DNA from: Epiperipatus broadwayi
Lineage: Eukaryota > Onychophora > Udeonychophora > Euonychophora > Peripatidae
Direction of reading: 5' to 3'
NCBI GenBank assembly: GCA_028023455.1
Contig: JAQFVV010006220.1
Span: forward strand, 11,335,916-11,399,915
DNA length: 64,000 nucleotides
In this document: one piece after another, positions 1 to 11,800 of the stretch
Position numbering within the stretch: the stretch's first letter is position 1
Layout: each line of letters begins with the position of its first letter
Notes under the pieces: generated by a model
Databases searched by the model: none
The model's input: the letters and a program-made list of their open reading frames with translations, nothing else
What the model was told of the DNA's origin: nothing
Translations under genes and position numbers: made by a program

Positions 1-1500
1 ATTCAATGGTCACCTGATTCAAAGAAAAAGTATAAATCATTTCAAAGAATAAATGTTTATTACCAATAATAACATTTGGTGGAGGCTTTTTTTTTGCCTT
101 ACATCAAAAGATATTATCCAATTAATAGAAATGTTTTATTTCAAGTTTATTTTTAATCAATGGAATTTTCCAGCTCTACTGTTGAATTTATTAATATGAT
201 TTTAAAAATATTAATATATATATATATCATATGTCATTCTTAAAGGGAAAATATTTACTATGAACCAAAAAAGTTAGAACATTTAGGGAATTCTCAAGAA
301 ATAAATAATAACTTATTCATACTTTTTATGCTAAAAATGAAAACAAATAGAAGCAAATCAATAGTTATAAAATATAAATCATCAGTGGTTATTCACTTTA
401 CCACTTTTTCCTTAAAGTTGAAAAGTGACTATTATAAATTTGAGCCATAAATCATCTAAGAACACTGTAATAGTAAGATCAATGCTTTTTGATAATTTTT
501 ATATAGTTTTTTTGATAGCAAAAGAAACTTAAAAAACAGAAATGTGAAAGTTTTGGTCAAACAATAATTATATGCAGATACACCATTGAAGTATTTTTCA
601 AAAAGAAATTTAACTGAATCTTTTTAATCACATCATTATTTATAGATATAATATTTGATCATGCTTTAGTTTATAAAATGCATCTACAAAAATCAATTCA
701 TCATTTTTTCCCAATTATTAAATCCCTGGGTACTTTTACATTTGTTTTAAAAGACACCATAAGAACTATTGTTATGATACTTGCTTGCATATAGCAAGTA
801 AAGATGCATTTTAAAAAAAAATTAGTTAAAATGATTGATTATTACATAACAAAAAATTTTTATCTGATGACTGAATAACTAACAATGATTTTTTAATGTT
901 TGTTATTTAAGATTTTGCTTAACCAATGCTTCTTTAAATATTCTGTTTAATAAATTGGGAATTTCATATTAAATTTAAAGCTGATATGATTATGGAAATG
1001 TATTCCATCATGTAATGTTTTCTATGCCTTGATTATTACTATGTATGATTAAGTTTTTTTACTATTAATGTGTAGAATTACAATCTAGACAGAATAAAAT
1101 CTCAAAAATAACTTTTTTTGTCCTAATTTGATGTAAATCTTATTAGTTATCATGCAAATATTTGTGTTTTTATTTATATATATATATATATATAATAGAT
1201 TATCCCCAATGCTTTAATATATATAATATTCACGACTAAAGTTCATGCCACTATATAATAAATATTTTAAATACTCTCTAACCCATAGACAATAATTAAC
1301 AAGACAGGAGCAGTTATCCTTTCTTGCGCTCTATTTATTAATATAGAGGTTTATCTAAAACACTTCGATTAGAGAGAATGAACATTTACATCAATCATGC
1401 AATATACCTAAATATTTTCCAAATTGATATATGTGTATGTACATGTATATATATGCTTATTATTGGGAGATAGATTATATATTTAAATATGAGAAAATTA
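1..1500. other. AT-rich non-coding sequence
   Basis: No coding region is supported. The stretch holds short (TA)n tracts, for example around 210-230 and 1175-1195, and many homopolymer runs. Open frames here are short and have random-looking composition. Confidence 0.6.
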
Positions 1501-1504
1501 TTTT

Positions 1505-1560
1505 TTATCTCTGATGAAGACTGCATATCAGTCAAAATTGTTAGCAAAATATTAAAATCA
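1505..1560 (+). ncRNA. Hammerhead-ribozyme-like relic (Penelope-type)
   Basis: The strand carries CTGATGA (1511-1517), then a short hairpin GACTG/CAGTC with a 5-nt loop, then AAAA. This is the order of the hammerhead core: CUGAUGA, stem II, GAAA. The G of the second conserved box is replaced by A, so the copy would probably not cleave. Penelope-like retroelements are known to carry such ribozymes in their terminal repeats. A closely similar motif lies at 59011. No flanking Penelope reverse transcriptase was recognised, so the assignment is inference. Confidence 0.3.
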
Positions 1561-1599
1561 TTTTATCAATTGAATAGAAATGAATGTGAAGTATTTTAA

Positions 1600-2690
1600 A
1601 GTTTTTTATTTGTATTAATCTGATGCTAACTAAACTAGAATTTAGATAGATTGTTTCATAAGTTCAATTTTATATTTAGAAAACAACAAATTGACTGAAA
1701 GAGCAATATTTTTTTACATCATACTTTTAATAAATACAAGCAGTATCATGATGCTACATTTAAAAATCAAAGCAGAAAATATTTTGGAAGTTTATTCTTA
1801 TAATAGAACCAAAAATTATAAATTATTAAAAGTCCCCTTTCGGAAATTTTGGCTGGTCTATAAAGATCCTATAATTATTTCAGGAAAATTTTATTTCCAC
1901 TATAAATATTGGTTATGTTATTATAATTTGACTCAGGTCAAACTATCATGAAGGTTTCCTCATGAATTTTTTTATTATAAGGCAATTATTTTAAAAGCCA
2001 ATGATTTCTTGCTCTATTTTCAAGTTTTTGTTTCAAATATTTAAAAAATTGAGCCTTTGAAACTATAAATGGATTATATTTCTAGAATTCTGATTGTAGA
2101 TTTTCAGAAATAGAGTTATAAAGATTGGTATACTTGAGAACATGAAGAATCATAAAGTGGATTACATGGATATGATATGGATTTGATAGATATACCAAGT
2201 TCTTTTCCTTAGAAGAAGCATGTTTTTAATTTATTATTTATACAAAAAGAATCATAATCTTTTGATATTGGAGATAAAGAAAAATTTTTAAAATAATCTC
2301 AATGGGAGATATTTTTAAAAATATTAGAATGACTATTTATAGATAGTTTAAAAATTATTTCAGACAATAAGAGCAAAATTGTTCAGATTTATTTATTTAA
2401 AGACATCATTGCAGGGGCAGAATAGAAAATTTTGGAGTTCAAGTTCCATGAATATTTTATGAACTCCTGATCAATAACTTTTCTGTTATTTATTTTACAA
2501 TAAATGAAAAATGTTGATATAAATTTTTCAGAATCAGAAAATAATGTTTCTGATATAAATATATAATGTTTATTTTATCTGATTACTTAATTTAAATATT
2601 AAAAATATAGTTTTGGAGATAAACATCTATTATAGAGTATTCTTGCTCTTTTTTTTTTTTTTGAATAGTAATTTATTCTATTTATTCAAG
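1600..2690. other. AT-rich non-coding sequence
   Basis: Nothing recognisable was found. An 86-codon open frame at 1691-1951 has no recognisable motif, is dominated by codons expected from AT-rich DNA, and is not called as a gene. Confidence 0.5.
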
Positions 2691-2697
2691 ATTTTAA

Positions 2698-2876
2698 CAG
2701 GCAAAACTCTTCATATAGTAGTGCCAATCAGTGCAATCCAGAGTAATCATGCAGGAAGGTTTGTGCATAAAACCCCTATCTAGTGCCTACTCATCCAATA
2801 TTCCCAGACTAGTTTCTAGCTTGTAGCTTTCATCAGTGAGGAGCCTTGGATCTGGGATTATGGAGAGTTTTGCCTG
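2698..2876. mobile_element. Small inverted-repeat element (MITE-like), repeat family R
   Basis: Perfect 13-bp terminal inverted repeats, CAGGCAAAACTCT at 2698-2710 and its complement at 2864-2876, bound a 179-bp unit. TTTTAA lies on both outer sides and may be the target duplication; this would contain the TTAA favoured by piggyBac-type elements. The interior shares long stretches with both arms of the palindrome at 21.0-21.9 kb, including the region around 'agtgcctactcatccaat'. Similarity to those copies continues beyond the right end to about 2920, so the true element may be longer. No coding capacity is present. Confidence 0.55.
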
Positions 2877-2929
2877 TTTTAACAGCTTGAGCAAGCATAA
2901 GAAATGGTGATCGTGTTTATAATAAATGT

Positions 2930-4780
2930 CCCTATTTCCAAGTCACCTAGTTTAAATAATTGATAGGCATTAGGTAATAGTACAATTTTCAAATGTATAG
3001 CCTGACTTCTGGCTATTGGTCTTCAATAACAGATAACATTAGATTTGCATCTCTAACATTTAGAAACTATTTTTAAAATCTTTTATAGTATTTGAGCTAA
3101 AAACTGAATGTTCAAAAATTTTGATGTTTTAAACCCATTTGAAAAGTTTATAATATAAAATCCTACCATGATTTTCCCCGCTTATCTCTTAATATCAATA
3201 TTAAGAGCAGTAATACATTCTATTTATTCTATCTCAGAGCCATCAATTGTAAGCATGAATAACTAATAACACTAGAAAATATATGGGTATAAATTTAATA
3301 AAACCATTGATGAAAAATAATATTCAAAAATTAGTCTGGAGATTTTGATGAGGTTCTACTATTTAGACTTTATCTAATCATTCAAACTTACAATAGATAG
3401 CTCTGTAGTAAAGTAAATAGAGTGAAATATTGCAAAACTAATGCATATGTTAAAAGCAAGTACATAAATTAATGTTTTGTTGGTTGTACAGGATACATAA
3501 TTTTGATAGTTTTTTTTTAAAGAAAATATACAACTTACTGTTTATATTTTGCTTTATTTAATTCCCCTTCCCATTAGGAATACTGAAGCAGTTACCAGAA
3601 GAATATGCTTAACTCATAAAATCAATTCATATAAAAAGCTGTTATTGATATTGAGAAGTTAATCATAACCATTGTCCAAATATATATCACAAAATATTTA
3701 CAAAGAATTGAAGAAATTTGTGGATGTACAAAAATTAAGTTATCTAATTAAATTATTTGTAATTAAAAGTCATTAGTATCACTGAAAGTACAATCATTTG
3801 TATGCCCACACTTTCAATTTCACTAAATTGAGTTTCAACAAAAATATTAAATGAAGGATAAACATATATTTAAATTAATAAAAAATAAAATCTTAATTTT
3901 CTAAATTGCAATTTTTAAATTCACAGGAAGTGCTTTGGCAAATAGCTGCTGCTTCTTTCCTCTTTTTTTTTTTTTTTTTTAGAAAAGTATATTAGCTAAT
4001 TTTATGATTTTATATTTCAACAATAATTTTTATCACAAGAAGATAGAAAAATATTATTTATTTATTTTTAAGAAAGAAAATATTTTAATGTAATTTTTAA
4101 AAAAAAATTGTATTGTATAAAATCACTTGTAAAATAAGGGAGAGAAAAAAATACACTAATTATTTTTTAGAAAAGAAAAAAAAAAAGAACAGAAAAATTT
4201 TTCAAAAACATTTCTTCTATAAAAATTCATTTTACACAATACAAATTATTAACTTGCTTAATTATAAAACTCATTTAGTATTTTTAATTATTTTTGTTGA
4301 TCTTATGATGCATATAATTTTTAAATAAATTTTTATAATCTAAGTCTGTTCATAATGTATATACATATTGAAAACATTTGTTCTGTGTGTAAGTGTATGT
4401 TTAAAATATTTATTATATATATCAAAAGTGAGCATACTTTTTCTGAGCAAGAACTATTTATAATTTTTTCCAAGTGTTGTAATCCACCACTTATATATTA
4501 CATACATGATTTTAAAATGACTTTTAATGTTTCCTTTCTCTGGAAGTCCACTTTCATGTTATATGCAGCACACACATTTTGTATTTATCATTATGAAGAT
4601 TTTTTTTTTCATTCCGTATTAAAATTGTATGTCATTCTTTGCAATTGTTTCAGACATTACATTTCTTTTTCAAAATATGATAAAATACTAATTTTTTATC
4701 ACAAATTATGTATATCTGTAAATTATCACAACAAAAAAACATACTTATCAGCTTCCACTTGATTCTAGTTGTATTTTATT
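2930..4780. other. AT-rich non-coding sequence
   Basis: Weak remnants of repeat family R may be present around 3000-3250. T-tracts occur at 3962-3980. A 135-codon open frame at 4355-4762 is Phe/Ile/Tyr-rich, has no recognised domain, and is not supported as a gene. Confidence 0.45.
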
Positions 4781-5056
4781 ATTATCTAATGAATATATTC
4801 AAGTTGATGAATCAGTGGATGCATCATTGTGCATTTCAAACAAAGGCATGTATGACATCCAAACCATTATTAGCAAGTGTCTGATTATGAAGAACTGATT
4901 CTTGCCTGTAGTGACCATATGTGTGCAAAAGTCATATTTTTTAATGTAATGTAGCTTGGTTGATATGACTTTTTTTTTAAAACTCAGATGGTCATTCAAA
5001 ATATCTTGTTAATCCACTGGCGAACTTCAATGATGTCTTGCCCACCTCTGGTATAT
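4770..5056 (+). pseudogene. hAT transposase relic with probable 3' terminal repeat
   Basis: A plus-strand frame near 4796-4860 reads IQVDESVDASLC, which resembles the first catalytic-Asp block of BED-type hAT transposases (consensus near 'LQLDESTDVSN'). About 200 bp downstream, 'cttgcccacctctg' ends near 5053. Its complement, CAGAGGTGGGCAAG, is typical of a hAT terminus. Stops and the short spacing show that most of the transposase has been lost. No matching 5' terminus was found. The domain call rests on one motif, so it is tentative. Confidence 0.4.
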
Positions 5057-5059
5057 ACA

Positions 5060-6505
5060 ATTTGCTACTATTTGAAAATGTTGGTATCCATCCAAGTTTT
5101 GAATCAAATGATGTGAATATAGTAGTCCTACTATAGATACAATGTAATATATATTATATATTGTAATGGGATGGGGTGGTAGGAAGTGGATGGAAAAGAG
5201 GTTTGAACTGTGGTGTTGGAAAAATCATCACCACTCCTAAGTCAACAATATAATAAATATCAAATTAATTATTAAAGCAATGTGTAATAATCATAAATAT
5301 ATAAGTAATGCTATATTACAAAGAGGAGCATGAGATCAAGAGAATCTCCTAGAGATCATTGAGAGCTCGGACAAGCAACTAAAAGCATAATTATTCACCA
5401 TATAATAACCAGCATTATAAATAAGTATAAGTAATACTCAAAATAACCCATTCATTATCATGAATGATCAACAATTAGAATAAATCAGTACAATAAATCA
5501 GAATAAAATCAACAGTCCATCTTGTGGCTGGATTTGAACAAAAAAAAATATAAATCAACAGTCAACCTTGTGACTGGATTGGAAATGGGTCTTCTGTAAA
5601 CCAGGCTAACTATTGAGCCATAAGCCAGTGTAGGCAATTATTTAAATATAATGTGGATGCACCAACTTAGTGCCCATCCATTAGAATACCCAATAATCAG
5701 AAAAATCTAAACAATAATACTGGAATATTAAAACATGCAGATCATCATCAATCTCTGACCACTTAATACTATTAATGTACTGGCTAACTATAATATTAAC
5801 TTCTAATAGATCTAAACTAAAATTGAAGGTAGTGCATGGGCTTTAAAGAATATAATTTTATGCGCTAACCAGGGTGATGATTGATCATCCTGGATGCCAA
5901 AAAACAATAATTACACATTCCCAATTATATATTCATCCTGTGCATGAATCTAGCTCAGAGAACACAAACTCTATTACTGTATGTGACCAAGAGATGATGC
6001 AATACAATTTTAACAATTAAATACAAGTTTATTAACAACAATAACAAAAAATTGAAATTAAGATCTACAAAAATAAAATTACACACATATAATCTTTTTG
6101 ATTTTGATTACAATACAAAATTTCAAATGATCACATTGTAATTTACCTAATTACTATTCAAAATTCAAATTGTTACATGGATTTACCTACATATGCGCAC
6201 AGATGCATGATTTATAATATGCAATTAATATTCAATAATAATGAAAAATGATTAAAATTTGCATATATGTCCTATTTGACAATCATTGACATATATGCAT
6301 ACACATAAATATGCATGCGTGTGATTTCTGAACACATTTGATTTGTTACAAAATAATTATCAAAATCTTAAGTTATATAAAAATACAATAAATGATTAAA
6401 GTTTCAGTTAAATGATATATATTTTACATATTAGGTTTACTGAAGCACGTATATATAATTTGCACAGATATGTGAAACATTAATTTATCTACATAGCATT
6501 TGTAT
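5060..6505. other. AT-rich non-coding sequence
   Basis: No gene is supported. There is a short tandem duplication near 5510-5590, with two units sharing 'aatcaacagtc...cttgtg...ctggatt' about 46 bp apart. Otherwise the sequence is simple and AT-rich. Confidence 0.45.
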
Positions 6506-6509
6506 TTAT

Positions 6510-6635
6510 CACAATAAATTTTTTTTTCTTTTTTCAAATGTCATAGCATCGGCCGGGACGCGAACCCGCAACCCGGGCAACTGCTTGTAAGGCAGTCGCA
6601 CTGACCTCTCGACCACCAATGCAAGACACAATAAA
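6510..6635 (-). repeat. tRNA-Val-like SINE, copy 1
   Basis: Read on the minus strand, 6622-6546 folds as a tRNA. The acceptor arms are GCATTGG/CCGATGC, the D stem is GTCG/CGAC, and the anticodon stem ACTGC/GCAGT has loop CTTACAA, putting TAC (valine) in the anticodon position. A T arm with GGGTTCG follows. Only about a dozen bases (ATGACA...) come before an A-rich tail, seen as T-rich at 6519-6535. Direct repeats CACAATAAA at 6510-6518 and 6627-6635 are the target-site duplication. The duplication and tail show a retroposed copy rather than a functional tRNA gene. Copies 2 and 3 lie at 24.3 and 58.0 kb. Confidence 0.85.
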
Positions 6636-6639
6636 ATTA

Positions 6640-7430
6640 TTAAAGAGTATTTTCACAATTTAATTCCCTTTCCCTTTGCTGAATATAGTCTTTTTCTTTA
6701 AAATAAGAACTACCAACTTTTTGACAGTTAATTGATTTAAAATGACTTTCTTTTTCCTAGTCTAAAAGATTTTTGGAAATCTTTTTCTTGACTATTAATT
6801 ATAACTTTGTTTGTATTTTTTTCTTTTTCTAAATTATAAATATAATTTTAAACAGTTTTTTCTTCTTCAATAATACAATATTTATATTTATTCAAACCTT
6901 TTAAAAGTTCAATATATAGAACAATTTTTATTTTAAATCAGAGTTATTATTTTTTTTATTTCAATGAATGTAGAAAATATCTACTACAATTTTTGTCTAT
7001 GTTTATTTCTACTTTTCCTTTCAACTTTACATATATTTATGCACACACACTATATTATTGTGTGTTTACGTAATCCAACTGGTCACTTTAAAAATGCATA
7101 TATCTAATAATCCATATAGTTAGGAGTCAGAATGTTAAAAAAAAGTTTATACAATTATATGTAAGCATAGATTATTGTTCTTATCATGAGTATCCAAGAT
7201 TAAAGTGATTAGGCATAGATTCTATTCCAAACATATTGGTAGAAATTTGATGTTCACTCTTTGGAAACAATTTCTGCTTATACTAAATTTCAATGACTAT
7301 TGAACATTAAAATTAACAATTTGTTTTCCAACTTGTCATATTACTGTAGCATTGAATTTTCTTAAGAAGTAGGTATATGTAAATATGCTTTCTGATTTAC
7401 TAAAATTAAAAATCCTTAAAATAATTTCAC
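6640..7430. other. AT-rich non-coding sequence
   Basis: T-rich and A-rich tracts with no recognised gene or repeat unit. Confidence 0.45.
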
Positions 7431-7434
7431 ATGA

Positions 7435-7690
7435 TTTTCTTATATGTTTGCTCATATGTCACCATTTTCTATTGTAAGCTTGAGTAATCAATGGACACCA
7501 GATAATATTATACTATAATATCTCCATTCCCAGATCAGCCTCTGGCTTTTATTTTCACCAGTGAAGAACGGGATTCAAAATTAAAATTAATATATTTATA
7601 TATCTAACAGTCACATTTTTTTTATATATATATTATTTAAGCTAAGAGTCTGAAATTCAAAAAACTGTTAAGGCTTTGCAACCAAGCTAA
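7435..7690 (+). repeat. Dispersed repeat family R, unit 1
   Basis: This is one of three divergent units in rough tandem (7435, 7797, 8035). They share, in order, a 'catatg' segment, 'gtaatcaatgg.cacca', 'ccag....tctggcttttagctt', 'agtgagaa..ggg.t', and a 3' end 'aagcta.aagt.tgaaattcaaaa'. The same blocks occur in the elements at 2.7 and 21 kb. No coding capacity or clear tRNA head was seen, and the family is not recognised. Confidence 0.55.
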
Positions 7691-7796
7691 CACACTCTTA
7701 TCAAGTCATTTTCTCTATATTTTAGAGATGTAAGGTGTAAGTTTTTTTTTATTTTTTGTCAAGAAAGGTTAATATTAAATAATAATATTACTTGAC

Positions 7797-7995
7797 TTTT
7801 TCATATGCTTCCAAGAGAAATAATCATCTTGCTCTAGAACCATATTCTAGTGATTGTTAGACACCAGAAATAAAAATGCTGTATTATCACCAGCCACAGA
7901 ATTTCTAACTTTTGCCTTCATCGATAAAAATTAGAATTTAAAACTAAAATTATTCAAGCTAAAAGTTTGAAATTCAAAAGATTTTGAGTTTCTAT
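7797..7995 (+). repeat. Dispersed repeat family R, unit 2
   Basis: The shared blocks are 'cttttcatatgctt', 'gttagacaccag', 'ttctaacttttgccttcatc' and the 3' block 'caagctaaaagtttgaaatt'. This unit is more diverged than unit 3. Confidence 0.5.
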
Positions 7996-8034
7996 ATATT
8001 TTTGGCTAAAAAAATTAATACCAGAAATAGTATC

Positions 8035-8255
8035 ATAAGACTTTCTCATATGCTTATTTATATGCTACAAAAGCAGTTTTTCTTCGCTTTATCATGGGTA
8101 ATCAATGGATAACAAATAGTATAGTGCTACAATTTCCACAACCAAAGTCCAGTTTTTGGCTTTTAGCTTTGCTAATGAGAACTGGGGTTTAAACCTGGAA
8201 CTAATCAAGCTAATAACCTGAAATTCAAAAATATCTATTGAAAGCATCTAAGTTA
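8035..8255 (+). repeat. Dispersed repeat family R, unit 3
   Basis: The shared blocks include 'ctttctcatatgctt', 'gtaatcaatggataac', 'tttttggcttttagcttt', 'aatgagaactggggttt' and 'ctgaaattcaaaa'. It starts about 240 bp after unit 2. Confidence 0.55.
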
Positions 8256-8259
8256 AGAT

Positions 8260-9340
8260 ATTTAAAACTTATGTAATGTTGTTATTAGTATTGAAACAGT
8301 TAATATCTGCTATGCAGATTGAGCTTCATGGTTTATCCAACTAAGCAACCAACCAACAGGGTTCAAATACACCCTACTATTTCAATTATACAAAAATGTG
8401 GGAGCTAATCGTTCTAATTATAACATTTTTACTTTAAATTAAAATCTCTTGAAATTTTCATTAATAACCACTAATAAAAATTTACATTGTTTATAAAAAA
8501 AGTTCTAGAAATAGATTGCCAGGCCTTATCAACATTCACATCTTCTTGACAATGGGGTTAAGAAAGTCTATTGGATATAGCTTTAGTTAGTGAACTAAAA
8601 GCATTCCTGAAATATATCTGAATCAGTATAAATGGGGCCAAATTAGGTTATGAAAAAAAGAAAGAAAAGAGTTTTGTGAGTTGTTGCCAACATCCTCCAT
8701 GCCAGTTGAATTTCTGAAATGTTGCTCGAGTAGAGGGATCCAAGTCACCTTTCCACAGTCTCTGAGACTGTCTCCTCACCATGTCACAACTTTGCTACTA
8801 CCATGCAAAGGTGCCTGAGCTGTTAGAAAAGTACAGAGACCAAGAAGAAATGTATTAGTCTAATCAGAACCTGCCTGCCCCAAAAATCAAAAAATGCCAT
8901 ATCAAGATTGTATCCATTCGTACCATCACTCTGGAGGATCATGAGATAATAATTCCAAGAGACTTACCCTGTTTGTAATTAATTAATCGTAAATTGAATG
9001 CTTTTCTCTGTAATGTTTCTTTATATTTTAACTTGCTAACCAGCAAGTATTTTAAACCAATTGTATCATTGCTGTACATCGATTCTCTATAACCCTAATC
9101 AATCATAATGTATACTTACTAATCCAACTCATGCTTCTTACTAAATATGTAATTTAGTGCAGTAGTAACTTATAATTTTTAATATTTATATGTATTTCTT
9201 GATTTATAAATGTATAATGCCTATCAAGCAAACCCAATCTCACAAGCTTCATGTCTGTTTTAATCCCACTCCAAAAGGGGGGGGGGTAATTAATCATTTA
9301 AGTTTTATTCATTTCTAAAATAGCTTGTGAGGTTGAGTTT
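8260..9340. other. Non-coding; a less AT-rich patch at 8640-8960
   Basis: Around 8675-8960 the base composition is more balanced than its surroundings, but every frame is interrupted. A T-arm-like 'agggttcaaatacaccct' at about 8358 could be a decayed tRNA-derived repeat. A G run lies at about 9280. Nothing here is identified with confidence. Confidence 0.35.
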
Positions 9341-9360
9341 TCTTTCTAATACATATATAT

Positions 9361-11517
9361 TGTAACAGTAGCCAGGTTCAAACCCTGTTACAAGGGAGTT
9401 ATACAATATTCCCTAACTGCCTAGATCAGCGTGGGTCCAATAAATTGGATTCCGTGTGCGAGTATAAAATATAAAGAATTAAATATATATGTCGAAGAGA
9501 GAAAGTTTGAAAGTTTTTTTTTTATTTAACAAAAAAAGAGAGAAAGAGAAAGATGTTTATAGTTATTTGTTTTAAAATACATTCATAAAAATATGTTAAT
9601 AAATTGTGGGAATGCAGTTATACGCAAATATATAAATTTTTTCTTGTATTATTAATTTATTTCAAATATATACTTTTCTGTTGTTTTATTGTATACTACA
9701 TTTTTATTGAGAGTAACAAAAGAACTTTGATATGTATACTTTGAGGCAATTTTGTGTCATTTGTTCCATTACTTAGCCACTCAAAAATTCCCAAGAATCT
9801 TAAGTAAATGTAGGGCAGAAAAGAAAAAAATGTTAAAAGCATGCCTAAGAAATAGAGAGCGGCATATTAATAAACTATTTTGGGAAACAAAAGGAATTGG
9901 AGAAATTAATTAGTTAGAAAGAAAAATCGGAACAAGCAAGAGTGGTTTTTTGAACTGAAATGAAATATTAATATTTTTTTGTTGCTAAGTTGACTGATAC
10001 AGCTATGTTCGTATTATAAAATGAAACATTAAAAAAATTCCTTCAATCAACCATCGGGAGAAGAAAATGATTTAGTCATAACAATTCAGGCCATCGCTAC
10101 ATTTGTAATGCAGGAGTAGAATAATACATGTAAGGCCACCATCCTAAGCTCCGAATATATAGCTGTTGCTGTTAAGTGCTTGCCCCTCCAAAAACCATAG
10201 GGACCTCATCGATATGCTGCTAAAACAATCCAGGAAGGAAGAAAATATTGAATTATGTACACTAAGAATGCCCCTAGTAAACCATCATTATTTCTTAGAT
10301 CCAAGTAATAACACAAAATGAATGTTCATGCAAAACTTTTGCTATTAGCAGAAAAATTTTGTTTTGTTCTTCGACAGTAAAAGATTACATAAATTTCGGT
10401 TGGATCATCAAAATCAAGCTTATGTGGAAATAAACTTATCCATATTAAAAATCCTGGGTACTTCAAGGTAACGATAACTAGTTTTATTATCTTAAAAGAA
10501 ATGAAAATTACCTATCATTACTCTCGAAAGGTTCAGTCATTGTGTAAAATTATATATTTGAATTTACAATGTATAAATGCATTCCTCCACACGTGTTTAA
10601 TTATATGTTCTTATATATTTAATTAATTCCATTTTTGTCTTTATGTTATCATTGATATGTAAATTATATATATATATATGTTTTTCTTTCTCCATATTTA
10701 ATTAGCCACAGTAATAAAATTGTATACTTACATTAAAACAAATTGTCTCTCATTAATGAACATATTTATCTCTTATATTGGCCTAGTTTCATTACTGGCA
10801 GAATATCAGAAAGAATGAAGTATGCTTTTTAGAATAGGCAATTATATTACATGTAATTTTAAATTCTAAACCATAGATTTGATAAAGAAATAAATTGTGT
10901 ATAGAGGTAATAAATGTGTAGAAATAGGGCGTTCAACAGTAGCTAATTTTAAATGACACACAATCTAATTTAAGGGGTATAGAAAAGAAACCGTTACTAA
11001 TACATAAGTTTAAATATACGCGACTTAAGTTGAGAAGTATATAAAGCAGGGAAAGCTTGTTTCAACTATGCAAATTTAGTCATTTACCTCCATTCAGCCT
11101 AATGGGTATTGTTATCTCTCAGCCCTGGGATTTGAGCTAGTTAAAAGGGCCAGGCACCTAATTAGTGATAGTTTTAAGACTTCTTAAAAGGGAAAAATAA
11201 AATTCTTATGGTCTTAGTAATATTGGCGCTTGAGGTCATTTATTAATTGATGCTCATAAATATATTTTGTCAAAGAAATTGTTGTTTGTCTTTTTAAATG
11301 AAATAATGGCCACTAGGTAGATTTTTTTTAATATTCTTTTTGACACACATCCTGATATAGGATACGTAGAGTTTTATTTTTTAAGATATATTTAAGAAAG
11401 GGATTCGTAATCGAATCTAATATGATGGATAATAGTCAAAATCTATCTGCAGTTGTTATGGCCACTATTTTTTTTGATAAACCTTTATATAAAATTAATA
11501 CTGGGGTTGCCTGTTAA
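9361..11517 (+). repeat. Possible 5' LTR-like region
   Basis: 9361 begins TGTAACAG just after an 'atatatat' tract, and 11511-11517 ends near CTGTTA immediately before a primer-binding-site motif. TGTAACRG...CYGTTACA is a common terminal pair of Gypsy-type LTRs. A TATA-like 'gtataaaatata' occurs near 9461. The span of about 2.1 kb is long for an LTR, and 9361-9392 itself already contains both ends (TGTAACAG...CTGTTACA). The span may therefore hold later insertions, or the two ends may belong to different elements. Confidence 0.25.
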
Positions 11518-11519
11518 AA

Positions 11520-11537
11520 TGGTGCCCAACATGGGGT
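11520..11537 (+). other. tRNA-Lys-type primer-binding site
   Basis: TGGTGCCCAACATGGGGT matches the class of retrotransposon primer-binding site complementary to the 3' end of tRNA-Lys (consensus TGGCGCCCAACGTGGGG) with two or three differences. It follows a CTGTTA-like LTR end by about three bases, as expected for the start of an element's internal region. A second such motif lies at 49075. Confidence 0.5.
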
Positions 11538-11800
11538 GCTAGACACTGGAAAAAAATACTATGTAATGGTCAAGTTTTATACATTCGTGTAACAGAATCT
11601 AGAATCCAGACAAAGAGACCAAAGATGATCAGACCAGGATTGTGACATCCCAAATCTGACTGCACTTCAACTCATTTGCTTACACTCCATGACTCAAGAC
11701 CCTACAAATGACCACACCTGAAGTTACATGTAGTATTTCCATCTTTCATGGCTGGCATAGGGCAGGAAAAAACATGAAACTCAGGATTTTAAATATATAT
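11538..11800 (+). other. Possible leader/internal remnant of an LTR element
   Basis: This moderately GC-richer sequence directly follows the primer-binding-site motif, where an untranslated leader and gag start would lie. All frames are interrupted and no gag or pol motif is recognisable. Confidence 0.25.

Noticed and set aside
4355-4762. A 135-codon open frame
   Set aside because: Phe/Ile/Tyr/Lys-rich composition, no domain, no coding-like codon pattern. Long random frames are expected in some AT-rich contexts on the TAA-poor strand.
6546-6622. A functional tRNA-Val gene
   Set aside because: Target-site duplications, an A-rich tail and two further copies with the same structure mark it as a retroposed SINE.
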